Shown: positions 38,870 to 47,389 of the stretch, piece after piece
How positions within the stretch are numbered: position 1 is the stretch's first letter
Layout: each line of letters starts with the position of its first letter
Source of the DNA: Caldilineae bacterium
Lineage (GTDB): Bacteria > Chloroflexota > Anaerolineae > Epilineales > Epilineaceae
Assembly (NCBI GenBank): GCA_020634625.1
Contig: JACKBJ010000003.1
Location: 62,001 to 126,000 of the forward strand
Direction: 5' to 3'
Length of the DNA: 64,000 nucleotides
Translations under genes and position numbers: made by a program
The notes under the pieces: model-generated
Databases searched by the model: none
What the model saw: the letters and a program-made list of their open reading frames with translations, nothing else
What the model was told of the DNA's origin: nothing

Positions 38870-38931
38870 GCTGCCGACTCCAGACCTGTCACTGCCAAAG
38901 ACTGCCAATCGGGCCGCCAGGCCACTGCCAG
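38870..38931. repeat. Helically phased direct repeats of (A)CTGCCAA
   Basis: On the plus strand ACTGCCAA occurs at 38891-38898 and 38901-38908, one helical turn apart. A related GCTGCC starts at 38870 and ACTGCCAG starts at 38924. They sit immediately upstream of the minus-strand -10 at 38853, the usual place of activator sites. The regulator is not identified. Confidence 0.5.
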
Positions 38932-39094
38932 ACGTTTGCTTCGATGCCGGCGCCGACCGTCGCCGGCGCCCGGTCGGGATCGCGGCCTCCGCCGGCTAGC
39001 GGTTGGCCAGACGCTCCCAGAGGTCCGTCGCGATCAGCTGGGCGGCGGCGCTCTGCCAGTTGTACAGGGTTCGCTCGGGCACTTCGTGGCGCAG

Positions 39095-40396
39095 CTAGGC
39101 CAAGGCCAGCGCGGCATCGGTCGCGGTCGCGTCGGACTCATCCCGGCCGGCCATCGCTGGCGCGCCGGCGGTCGAGGCCCCCGCGTTCGGGCGCAGGCCG
39201 ACGACGTAGGGATAGTACAGGGCGTTGAAGTGCCGGTATGGCGCCTCGCTCGAGAAGCCCGTGGCGCCCGGTGGTCGGAGCTGGTCGATGCTCGCGACCA
39301 GCAGCCGGTGCAGGGCACGGGCCCGGTCGAGGCTGGTGGCCTCGCCCGCGACGAGCGGGCTGTCGATCAGGGGTGAGGTGGCCAGGCGCGGCAGGTCGCG
39401 CAGGTTCGAGAGTGCGCGACGGACGGCGCGGTCGAAGGCTTCGCGTTGGCGTGACGCTGTGCTGTCGGGCGCATCGCCGGCGGACCGGCGCCGATCGAGG
39501 CGCTCGGCCGTCGCGCCCAGCTCGGCCCGCTCGCGCTGGATGGCCGCATCGCCGGGCATTCGGGTGCCGAGCCAACGACCCAAGGGCGCGCCGGCCGTCT
39601 GCACCAAGACCAGTGTGCCCAGGACGGCCAGCGCCAGGGCGATCAGCTGGGGCGAAGCGCCGGCGAAGCGGCCGAAAGCCGCCAACTGCAAGCCGACGAA
39701 GGCCGCCGGCCCCAGTGCCGACAGGGCGCTGCGCAGCATGTGCGGGCCGAGGCGCTCGCCGGTCTCGAAGGCATCCCGCGCGGCGATGGCGAAGCCGAGC
39801 AGGATCAGGTCGAAGGCAACCGCTGCCGACCAGAGCGCGCTGCCGGTGACGGCATGCGGCAAGGCGGCCGAGGTGACGCTGAGGCCGAAGAGGATGCCGG
39901 CGGTGAGCAGCAACCAGCCGTAGGGACCGGCGAGGCCGCGCCGGGCCAGCCACAGAGCGACCAGCGCATCCAGGGCCATGACCGCGACCACGGCGACATG
40001 CAGCCAGAAGGCCGGGCCGGGTGAGCCATCCACCGGGTCGATCAGCCAAGGGGTGCCCAGCGCCAGGCCGGCGTCGAAGGCCGCCAGCGGTAGGATGAGG
40101 GTGCGCCACAGGCCCAGGAGCGGCGCGCGCCAGCGCGAGTCCGGGGGGACGAGGTAGGCGGTGGCGCCCATCCACAAAGCCGGTGCGAGCAGGCCGAGGG
40201 CCAGCGCCAGGCGGGCCAAGAGCACCGCGCTGGGGCCGGCCAGGTCCTGCCCGAGCAGACGGGCGCCGAGGGCCAGCCCGTAGGCGATCAGGCCGAGACC
40301 GGTCAAGCGCAGCTCGCGGCTCGAGCCGGCGAGCGCGGCGAGATAGGCGCCCAGCCAGATCACCAGGACGTAGAGGCCTAGGCTGCCGAGGATCAT
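39095..40396 (-). CDS. Seven-helix membrane regulator, C-terminal HTH interrupted by TAG
   Basis: 433 residues from ATG 40396. About seven or eight transmembrane helices (LGLYVLVIWLGAYLAALA to VLGTLVLVQTA) are followed by a cytoplasmic helical region ending FNALYYPYVVGLRPN, an Ala/Ser-rich loop, and a TAG stop at 39095-39097. The same frame then continues for 32 sense codons (LRHEVPERTLYNWQ, then AAQLIATDLWERLANR) to TAG 38996. That piece looks like the second half of a helix-turn-helix of the Chloroflexota 'RTLYR...EALAxxLWER' type. The gene may therefore be truncated by an amber mutation (CAG to TAG fits) or read through. No Shine-Dalgarno precedes the ATG. Confidence 0.6.
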   Translation of the reverse strand: MILGSLGLYVLVIWLGAYLAALAGSSRELRLTGLGLIAYGLALGARLLGQDLAGPSAVLLARLALALGLLAPALWMGATAYLVPPDSRWRAPLLGLWRTLILPLAAFDAGLALGTPWLIDPVDGSPGPAFWLHVAVVAVMALDALVALWLARRGLAGPYGWLLLTAGILFGLSVTSAALPHAVTGSALWSAAVAFDLILLGFAIAARDAFETGERLGPHMLRSALSALGPAAFVGLQLAAFGRFAGASPQLIALALAVLGTLVLVQTAGAPLGRWLGTRMPGDAAIQRERAELGATAERLDRRRSAGDAPDSTASRQREAFDRAVRRALSNLRDLPRLATSPLIDSPLVAGEATSLDRARALHRLLVASIDQLRPPGATGFSSEAPYRHFNALYYPYVVGLRPNAGASTAGAPAMAGRDESDATATDAALALA

Positions 40397-40419
40397 GGGC
40401 CAACGATGCCATCGGAGCG

Positions 40420-40446
40420 GTCCGGCAGGCGAATTGCCTGCCGGAC
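40420..40446. promoter_or_regulatory. Inverted repeat upstream of the 7TM regulator
   Basis: A perfect 11-bp stem (GTCCGGCAGGC with GCCTGCCGGAC) around GAATT, 24 nt upstream of ATG 40396. It could be a leader hairpin or operator. The rest of the 282-bp gap to 40678 holds only the plus-strand promoter at 40607. Confidence 0.4.
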
Positions 40447-40606
40447 GCGGTGGCTGGCATCGCCGTGACCGTCGGTCGATCGGGCCCGGCCGATCGATGC
40501 CGCGAACCGGCGCTTCGGTCGATGCCGGCTGCGAAGCAGGACATTCGGCCAGGCAGGCGCCCCGGACCCAGGCCGCGTGCCCATCCGCGTTGCCGCCGAA
40601 GCCTCG

Positions 40607-40635
40607 TTGACGCCCCGCGCCTCGCGGATTAGACT
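40607..40635 (+). promoter_or_regulatory. Promoter of the DUF3592 gene
   Basis: TTGACG (40607-40612), 17 nt, TAGACT (40630-40635), about 43 nt upstream of ATG 40679. The -35 is followed by CCCCGCG, as at 41302. Confidence 0.7.
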
Positions 40636-40678
40636 CCGTGCCTCCCGTCACATCCACGCTTCCAGACGAGGGTTCGCC

Positions 40679-41221
40679 ATGCTGCTGAAGGCCGGTTTCC
40701 TGTTCCTATGTCTGATCGGGCTGGCGTTGACCGGCTTCGGCGTCTACTTCATCGGTCTGGGCTATGCGGCGCGTGATTGGCCCGAGGTGGAGGGGCAAGT
40801 CGCGTCGACCTTCGTCCGGACCGAGACCGCGTCCTCCGCGGAAACTCGGGCGCAACGCGAGGCCTCGCGGCGCTTCTACCCCGAGATCCGCTACGGCTGG
40901 TCGGTGGCTGGCGAGCGCTACAGCGGGTCGCGCTATCGGCTCGGCACGACCCACGAAACGTACAAGACCCGTGAAGAGGCACAGGCGGCCGCCGCGAAGT
41001 ACCCCAGCGGCTCGGCGATCGCGGTCTACTACGACCCGAAGGACCCCAGCCAGGCCGTGCTCGACCGCGCCGTCTCGGCCGCTGTCTTCGTGCCGCTTCC
41101 GCTTGGCATCCTGATCCTGGCGATGGGCCTGCTCGGCTACCGATTCCGCGCGCAGCTCCAGGCGGCCGCCGCGGAGCCGTCGGGCGGCGCGGCTACCGTC
41201 GAGGAGCAGGCGCGCCCATGA
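40679..41221 (+). CDS. DUF3592 membrane protein
   Basis: 180 residues; GAGGG lies 7 nt before the ATG. An N-terminal helix (FLFLCLIGLALTGFGVYFIGLG) and a C-terminal helix (AVFVPLPLGILILAMGLLGY) flank an extracytoplasmic domain with the DUF3592 signatures: DWPEVEGQV, YPEIRYGWSVAGERYSGSRY and VYYDPKDPSQAVLD. The function of the family is unknown. Confidence 0.85.
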   Translation: MLLKAGFLFLCLIGLALTGFGVYFIGLGYAARDWPEVEGQVASTFVRTETASSAETRAQREASRRFYPEIRYGWSVAGERYSGSRYRLGTTHETYKTREEAQAAAAKYPSGSAIAVYYDPKDPSQAVLDRAVSAAVFVPLPLGILILAMGLLGYRFRAQLQAAAAEPSGGAATVEEQARP

Positions 41222-41301
41222 CGTGGCGGTCGGATCCGAGAGGGGCCTCGGGTCCATGCGCCCGCGGACCGGTTGGAGCCCATCCAGCGCGCGCCCGCGC
41301 G

Positions 41302-41330
41302 TTGACGCCCCGCGGTCTCGAGCCTATGCT
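41302..41330 (+). promoter_or_regulatory. Promoter of the M28 peptidase gene
   Basis: TTGACG (41302-41307), 17 nt, TATGCT (41325-41330), about 68 nt upstream of GTG 41405. This is the same hexamer pair as at the gcvT promoter. Confidence 0.7.
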
Positions 41331-41404
41331 CGGAGCACCCTGACGGAGCCGACCTTCGCCCGCCGCTGACCTGCTCGGCTCGCCTGGCCGGCAAGGAGCC
41401 CGAC

Positions 41405-43576
41405 GTGGATCGACGCTCTCCGACCTTTGCCCGACCTCGATGCGTCGTCCCTGGACGCTGGCCGGCCGTCGCGCTGCTGCCTCCGTTGGCGTTCGCGGCG
41501 GCGCTGCTGGTTCTGCCCGGGCTGCTGACCGCCGCCGATGTCCCGACCCGCGCGGCGCCCGGCGCCGCCGCCGACCCGGCGGTGGCCGCGCTGGTGGCCC
41601 GGGTCGACCTCGATCGGGCCCTGGACGAGGCCCGCCGGCTGAGCGGCGAGCTGCCGCTCTGCCTGGCCGAGGACTGCGCAACGCTGGGCAACCGGGTCAC
41701 CGGCAGCGCGGATCTCGAGCGGGCGGTGGACTGGCTGGCCGAGCACGCGGCGGTGCCTGGCTTCGCGGTGACGGTCGGGCCCTGGGCGCGCGCCGGCAAG
41801 ACCGGCCGCAACGTCTTCGCCCGGCGCGCCGGCGTGCTCACGCCGACCGAGGAGATCTGGTACGTGGCCCACGTCGACGGGGTCGCCAGCTGCCCGGAGG
41901 GGCGCTGTCCGGCCGCCGACGACAACGCCAGCGGCACGCTGGCTGGCCTCGAGCTCCTGCGTGCGCTGGAGGGGCGACCGACCGCCCGCACGGTGGTGGT
42001 GATGTTCTCGACCGGCGAGGAGCAGGACAGCCTCGGGGTTCGGGCCTGGCTGGATGCGGCGCCGCCGGCCGAGCTGGCGCGCATCCGGGCCCTGGTGAAC
42101 GCCGACATGCTGGCCTGGGACGGCGATGGCGACCGGGTGATGGAGCTCTACCACGGCGACGAGGCGGCCTCCATCCGCCTGGCCGAGGCCATGAGCGCCA
42201 CCCTGGCCGTCTACGCACCGAACCTGCGCCCGCGCATCAATCCCGGCTGCGGCTGAGGCGACGTGGTGCCCTTCCGTGAGAAGGGCGTCCCGTCGGTGCA
42301 GCAGATCGAGGACAAGACAGGCGACTTCAACGCCCACTACCACGCGGCCGGCGACACGGTGGCGCACATGGACCCGGCCTACTGGCAGGCGATGATGCAG
42401 GGCCTGGTGGCGACCATCGCCACCTGGTCCGGCCCCCAGCCGCTGGACCAGGCGACGGCCACCCCGCCGCCCGGGCCGGGCGAGGCCACGCCGACGGCCG
42501 CTGCGCCGAGCCTGGGCGGCTGCCCGATGCTGCCGGCCGACGACATCTGGAACACGCGCGTCGACGGCCTGCCGGCGCATCCGCGCTCGGCCGAATGGCT
42601 GGCCAGCATCGGCCTGGATACGGGTCTGCACGCCGACTTCGGCTCCGGGCTCTGGGCCGGGGGGCCGATCGGCATCCCCTACGTGCTGGTGCCCGAGGAC
42701 CAGCCGCGCGTGCCGCTGCGCTTCGAGTACGCCGACGAAAGCGATCCGGGGCCCTATCCGATCCCCACCGACGCGCCCATCGAGGGCGGGCCGCAGAGCA
42801 GCGGGGACCGGCACGTCCTGGTGCTGCAGCAGGGGAGCTGCCGGCTCTACGAGACCTGGTCGACCTACCCGGAGGCCGGCGGCGCCTGGCGGGCCGGTTC
42901 GGGCGCCGTCTTCGACCTGGGCTCGAGCCGGTTGCGGCCCGATGGCTGGACCAGCGCCGATGCGGCCGGTCTGCCCATCCTGCCCGGTCTGGTCCGCTAC
43001 GACGAGGTGGCCGCCGGGGTGATCCGGCATGCCATCCGCTTCACGGCCAGCCGTACGCAGCGCGCCTACGTCTGGCCGGCGCGCCACTACGCGTCCAGCA
43101 TCCGCGATCCGGCCGTGCCGCCGATGGGCCAGCGCTTTCGCCTGCGGCCGGACATCGCGCTCGATGGCTTCAGCCCGCCGGCGCGCGTGATCCTGACCGC
43201 CATGCGCGACTATGGGCTGATCCTGGCCGACAACGGCTCGGACTGGTTCGTCTCGGGCCTGCCCGACGAGCGTTGGGACAACGACGTCCTGCGCGAGCTG
43301 CGCCGGGTACAAGGCCGTGACTTTGAAGCGGTCGATGTCGCCGGCCTGATGATCGATCCCGACAGCGGCCAGGCCCGTCAGCCGGGCGGGGTGCCTACGC
43401 CCAGCCCGGAGCCGACCGGCCTGCCCCAGCCTAGCGCCCAGCCCAGCGCCCAGCCCTCGGCCAGCGCCACGCCCGGCCCCGGCGCCGAGGCCACGCCGAG
43501 CCCGACGGCGACCCGTTGGACACCGGTTGGCCCGACCGCGCCGGCGGCCTGGCTGCCCTGGCTCGGCCGGCACTGA
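41405..43576 (+). CDS. Exported M28-family metallopeptidase with an in-frame UGA and C-terminal extra domain
   Basis: 724 codons from GTG 41405 (AAGGAG 7 nt upstream), with codon 284 a TGA (42254-42256). The reading frame is unbroken on both sides. Before the TGA: a signal/anchor helix and four M28 zinc-site positions, His156 (VAHVDG), Asp173 (DDNASG), Glu205-Glu206 (STGEEQD) and Asp234 (NADMLAWDG). After it: VVPFREKGVPSVQQIED and the last zinc ligand His313 in AHYHAAGDTVAHMD. A Pro-rich linker leads to a second domain (about 375-645) with DDIWNTRVDGLPAHPRS, GPYPIPTDAPIEGG and GWTSADAAGLPILPGLVRYD, a conserved module whose function I do not know. A PT tail ends AAWLPWLGRH. Chain termination at the TGA would remove a zinc ligand, so the gene is either recoded, mutated or misread. 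Confidence 0.75.
42254..42294 (+). other. In-frame UGA followed by a SECIS-like stem-loop
   Basis: TGA 42254-42256. A 7-bp stem GCCCTTC (42268-42274) with GAAGGGC (42280-42286) encloses CGTGA. Below it is a symmetric 4x4 internal loop and a 4-bp GACG/CGTC stem (42260-42263 with 42291-42294). The loop begins 18 nt after the UGA and has G in its second position, within the bounds described for bacterial SECIS elements. GC-rich coding DNA makes chance hairpins common. Confidence 0.35.
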
Positions 43577-43578
43577 AG

Positions 43579-43607
43579 GCGGGCGGGAGCGCCGCCAGGC
43601 CGCCCGC
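43579..43607 (+). terminator. Hairpin after the M28 peptidase gene
   Basis: GCGGGCGG (43579-43586) pairs with CCGCCCGC (43600-43607) around a 13-nt loop, 2 nt after the stop at 43576 and before the uvrC promoter. No U-tract. Confidence 0.45.
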
Positions 43608-43634
43608 GACCCCTGGGATGCCGGCCGAGGCGGA

Positions 43635-43643
43635 TGCTATACT
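43635..43643 (+). promoter_or_regulatory. Extended -10 of uvrC, predicting a leaderless mRNA
   Basis: TGC-TATACT, with TATACT at 43638-43643. Only 6 nt separate it from ATG 43650, so the transcript should begin at or next to the start codon. No Shine-Dalgarno is present. Confidence 0.6.
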
Positions 43644-43649
43644 GCGCCC

Positions 43650-45524
43650 ATGCTCCCCCGCCCCGACCTCGAGCCCAAGCTGAAGAGCCTGCCGGCACAG
43701 CCGGGGATCTACCAGTACTTCAACGCCGCCGGCGACATCATCTACGTCGGCAAGGCGATCAACCTGCGCTCGCGGGTGCGCTCCTACTTCCACGCATCCA
43801 AGAAGTACGATCCCAAGACACACCGGCTGGTGGCGGCCATCGCCGACATCGAGTGGATCGTCACCGGCTCCGAGCTCGAGGCCTTGCTGCTCGAGATGAA
43901 CCTCATCAAGGAGCATCGGCCGCGCTACAACGTCCTGCTGAAGGACGACAAGCGCTACCCCTTCATCAAGGTCACCTGGCAGGACGACTTCCCCAAGGTC
44001 GAGAGCACGCGCCGCGTGCTGAAGGACGGGGCGCGCTACTTCGGGCCCTACACCTCGGCCGGCGCCATGCGCGAGACCCTGAACACCCTGCGCAAGGCCT
44101 TCCCCTTTCTGGATTGCGATCGCGTCATCACCGGCCGGGACGAGCGGGCCTGCCTCTACTACGACATCGACCTCTGCCTCGGGCCCTGCATCGGCGCGGT
44201 CGACCGTGCGGGCTACCGGGCCATGATCGACCGGCTCTGCCGTTTTCTCGAGGGCGACACCGAGAAGGTCCTGGCCGGCATCGAGGCGCGCATGCGCGAG
44301 CATGCCCAGAAGATGGAGTTCGAGCAGGCGGCCCGCATGCGCGACCGGATGGACGCCATCCGGCAGGTGGTCGAGCGCCAGCGGATCATCGCGCCGACCC
44401 TGGCCGACCAGGACGTGGTGGCGGTGGCGCGCGAGGACGGCGCGGCCCTGGCCCAGGTCTTCTTCGTGCGCAACGGCAAGCTGATCGGCCGCGAGTACTT
44501 CCAGCTCGACGGCGCCGAGGACACGCCGGAGGCCGAGCTGATCGGCGCCTTCATCAAGCAGTTCTACGATGCGGGCGGCAAGGTGCCGGGCGAGATCGTG
44601 GTACCCGAGCACATCGCCGAGAGCGAGATCATCGAGCGCTGGCTGGCCGACAAGCGGGGCACGCGGGTGCGGATCCGGGTGCCCCAGCGCGGCCGCAAGC
44701 GCGACCTGGTCAACGTGGCCATCGACAACGCGGCCGAGACCCTGCGCGCGCTGCAGATGGCGCATGCCATCGAGACCCAGGGCGATCGGGCCGAAGAGGC
44801 CATGGCGGGACTGCAGGCGGCCCTCGACCTGCCGGCCAGGCCCCGGCGCATCGAGTGCTACGACATCTCGACCCTGCAGGGCACCCACACGGTCGGCTCG
44901 ATGGTGGTCTTCCAGGACGCGGCGCCGGCCAAGGCCGACTACCGGCACTTTCGGATCAAGACCGTCGCCGGCCAGGATGACTTCGCCAGCATGGCCGAGG
45001 TGCTCACCCGGCGCTTCGAGCGCCTGCTCCGCTACCGCGCCGGCCTGGCCGAGACCAAGGCCGGCGGCCTGTCCGGCGAGGAGCCCAGCGCCTTCGAGCG
45101 CGCGCCCGACCTGGTGCTGGTCGACGGCGGCAAGGGCCAGCTGGGCTATGCCCTGGCCGTGCTGCAGCGCCTGGGCCTGGACGACATCCCGCTGGCCTCG
45201 CTGGCCAAGCGCGAAGAGGAGCTCTTCCTGCCCGGCCGCAAGGCTTCGGTGCTGCTGGAGCGCGACAGCCAGGCGCTGTACCTGGTGCAGCGGGCGCGCG
45301 ACGAGGCGCACCGCTTCGCCATCACCTACAACCGCAAGCTGCGGCGGCAGGCCGGGCTGCGCTCCAGCCTGGACACGGTGCCCGGCATCGGCCCGAAGCG
45401 CCGCAAGGCGCTGCTGGTCCAGTTCGGCTCCATCGACGGCATCCGCAACGCCACGGTCGACGAGCTCTCGGCGGTGCCGGGCATGACCCGGCGCGCGGCC
45501 GAGCAGCTCAAGGCCTACCTCTAG
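43650..45524 (+). CDS. uvrC: Excinuclease ABC subunit C
   Basis: 624 residues, standard length. The N-terminal GIY-YIG nuclease (QPGIYQYFN, IIYVGKAINLRSRVRSYF) makes the 3' incision. A Cys-rich region (CLYYDIDLCLGPCIG) and the UVR motif that contacts UvrB (FEQAARMRDRMDAIRQV) follow. The RNase H-like domain for the 5' incision has ECYDISTLQGTHTVGSMVVF and LVLVDGGKGQL, and two C-terminal helix-hairpin-helix motifs bind DNA (LDTVPGIGPKRRKALL, LSAVPGMTRRAAEQL). It acts in nucleotide excision repair. A longer reading from 43527 overlaps the previous gene and the promoter. Confidence 0.97.
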   Translation: MLPRPDLEPKLKSLPAQPGIYQYFNAAGDIIYVGKAINLRSRVRSYFHASKKYDPKTHRLVAAIADIEWIVTGSELEALLLEMNLIKEHRPRYNVLLKDDKRYPFIKVTWQDDFPKVESTRRVLKDGARYFGPYTSAGAMRETLNTLRKAFPFLDCDRVITGRDERACLYYDIDLCLGPCIGAVDRAGYRAMIDRLCRFLEGDTEKVLAGIEARMREHAQKMEFEQAARMRDRMDAIRQVVERQRIIAPTLADQDVVAVAREDGAALAQVFFVRNGKLIGREYFQLDGAEDTPEAELIGAFIKQFYDAGGKVPGEIVVPEHIAESEIIERWLADKRGTRVRIRVPQRGRKRDLVNVAIDNAAETLRALQMAHAIETQGDRAEEAMAGLQAALDLPARPRRIECYDISTLQGTHTVGSMVVFQDAAPAKADYRHFRIKTVAGQDDFASMAEVLTRRFERLLRYRAGLAETKAGGLSGEEPSAFERAPDLVLVDGGKGQLGYALAVLQRLGLDDIPLASLAKREEELFLPGRKASVLLERDSQALYLVQRARDEAHRFAITYNRKLRRQAGLRSSLDTVPGIGPKRRKALLVQFGSIDGIRNATVDELSAVPGMTRRAAEQLKAYL

Positions 45525-45547
45525 CGCCCGGCCGAGGAGCCCCCGCG

Positions 45548-47344
45548 ATGACCGATCCAGGGCCCTGGCCGGCGCGCCCCCAACGCGAGGTCAGCGACCT
45601 CGGCGAGCGGGTGGCGCACCTGGCGGCCACCACCTTGCTGGCCAACGTGCAGCGCGAGAAGCTGCTGCCGCTGGCGCCGGTCTTCGAGACCGCGCACTAC
45701 GCGGCCGGCGAGACCATCGCCCACCAGGACGAGGTGGACACCTCGCTCCGCGTGTTGATCGAGGGCACCGTCTCGTTGCAGCGCGAGCGGCCCGATGGCG
45801 CCCTGGAGCACGCCGGCCTGCTGGGCTACGGCGCCTGCCTGGGCCTCGAAGGCGTCTTCGCCGGCCAGCCGCGGCAGACCAGCGCCCTGGCCGTGGAGCC
45901 GGTGAGCGTCATCTATCTGGACGGCGAGGTGCTCTGGGAGCTCCTGCGGGTCGACGCCGACATGCTCGATCGCCTGGTGCTGCCCGACGCGATCCGGCGC
46001 CAGCTGCGGGTGCCTTCGGCCCACGAGGCGGCCGGCGGCGAGGTGACCGTGGCCGTCTTCCGCCGCCACTGGCTCTCGGTGGCGCCGCGCCTGATCCTGG
46101 TGCCGGGCCTGCTCTTCGGGCTCGTGGCGCTGCTGGTCATCCCGCTGTCGCGGATGATGGCCTCGCCGACGAGCATGCTGGCCCTGGCGCTGCTGGCCAT
46201 CGCGGCCGCCCTGGGCTCGGGCATCTGGATCTTTCTGGACTGGTGGCGCGACTACCTGGCCGTGACCAACCGCCGCGTGCTGCACGTCGAGGAGACGCCG
46301 CTGATCGACGCCCGCCGCGCCGCGGCGCGGCTGGAGCGGATCCAGGATGCGCGCTTCGTCCAGCCGGGCATCCTCTCGCGCATCTTCGACTACGGCGATT
46401 TCGACATCCAGACCGCCGGCTCGCGGACCACGGTGCATTTCACGATGCTCGCCCGGCCGGTCGAGGCGCGCCGGGTCATCTTCGAGCAGGTCAAGCTGGC
46501 CAAGGGCCTGGCCGAGTCCGAGCGCCAGGCGATGATCGCGCGCAAGATCCTGGCGGCGATGGGCCAGGCGCCGATGCAGGCGCCGGACACGGGGCTGCAG
46601 GCGGCCAGCGCGCCCGAGACGCGGCCGCTCCCGCTGCACGTCCTGCGCGAGCTGTTCGACTACCTCATTCCTCGGCCGCGCATCGAGGCGCCGGACGGCA
46701 GCGTCACCTGGCGCAAGCACTGGTGGATGCTGCTGGAGCGCTCCTGGCTGCCGGCGATGCTGCTGGCCTTCCTGTTGACGACCGTGGCCTGGATCGTCCT
46801 GGGCTTCTCGCCCCTGTCGCGCTCGGCGCTGCAGGGCGCCTGGCTGGGCATCGGCCTGGCCAGCCTGGTGCTGGGGCTCTGGCTCTGGTGGCTGTTCGAA
46901 GACTGGCGCAACGATCTGTACATCCTGACCGACGAGCTGATCATCGACATCGAGCGCAAGCCGCTCGGCTTCTTCTCCGATCAACGCCAGGCACCCCTGT
47001 CCCAGGTGCAGGACGTGCGCTTCGTGATCCCCAACCCCTTGGCCGCCATCCTCAACTTCGGCCACGTCTACATCGAGACGGCGGCCGAGAAGGGCGGCTT
47101 CACCTTCGACTTCGTCTACCACCCGGAGGCCGTGCAGGAGGAGATCTTCTTCCGCATGGAGCAGCGCCTGGCCGCGGCCCAACGGGCCGAGCAGGACCGA
47201 CGCGACGACGAGCTGATCCGGTGGATCGGCGCCTACCATCGCGCGGTGGGCTTCGACCCGGAGAGCCCCGACACGGTCAAGCGCATGGCCGAGTGGGAGG
47301 CGCGCAACCCGCCGCCCGGCGCCGCCACCACGCCCGAGCCCTAG
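45548..47344 (+). CDS. Cyclic-nucleotide-binding-fold membrane protein with two bPH2 domains
   Basis: 598 residues, 23 nt after uvrC and probably co-transcribed. Residues about 20-150 form a CNMP/Crp-type sensor barrel (AGETIAHQDEVDTSLRVLIEGTVSL). A pair of helices (LILVPGLLFGLVALLVIPL, MLALALLAIAAALGSGIWIF) is followed by a PH-like domain (DYLAVTNRRVLHVEETPLI to IFDYGDFDIQTAG). A second helix pair (AMLLAFLLTTVAWIVLGF, GIGLASLVLGLWLWWLF) is followed by a second PH-like domain (NDLYILTDELIIDIERKPL to LNFGHVYIETA). The combination suggests a membrane protein whose state depends on a cyclic nucleotide or related ligand. The canonical phosphate-binding arginine of CNMP domains is not obvious, so ligand binding is unproven. 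Confidence 0.78.
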   Translation: MTDPGPWPARPQREVSDLGERVAHLAATTLLANVQREKLLPLAPVFETAHYAAGETIAHQDEVDTSLRVLIEGTVSLQRERPDGALEHAGLLGYGACLGLEGVFAGQPRQTSALAVEPVSVIYLDGEVLWELLRVDADMLDRLVLPDAIRRQLRVPSAHEAAGGEVTVAVFRRHWLSVAPRLILVPGLLFGLVALLVIPLSRMMASPTSMLALALLAIAAALGSGIWIFLDWWRDYLAVTNRRVLHVEETPLIDARRAAARLERIQDARFVQPGILSRIFDYGDFDIQTAGSRTTVHFTMLARPVEARRVIFEQVKLAKGLAESERQAMIARKILAAMGQAPMQAPDTGLQAASAPETRPLPLHVLRELFDYLIPRPRIEAPDGSVTWRKHWWMLLERSWLPAMLLAFLLTTVAWIVLGFSPLSRSALQGAWLGIGLASLVLGLWLWWLFEDWRNDLYILTDELIIDIERKPLGFFSDQRQAPLSQVQDVRFVIPNPLAAILNFGHVYIETAAEKGGFTFDFVYHPEAVQEEIFFRMEQRLAAAQRAEQDRRDDELIRWIGAYHRAVGFDPESPDTVKRMAEWEARNPPPGAATTPEP

Positions 47345-47389
47345 CGCGCCGCGGCGCGAGCCCGCCGCCGGATGCCTGGCCGCGAGGCC

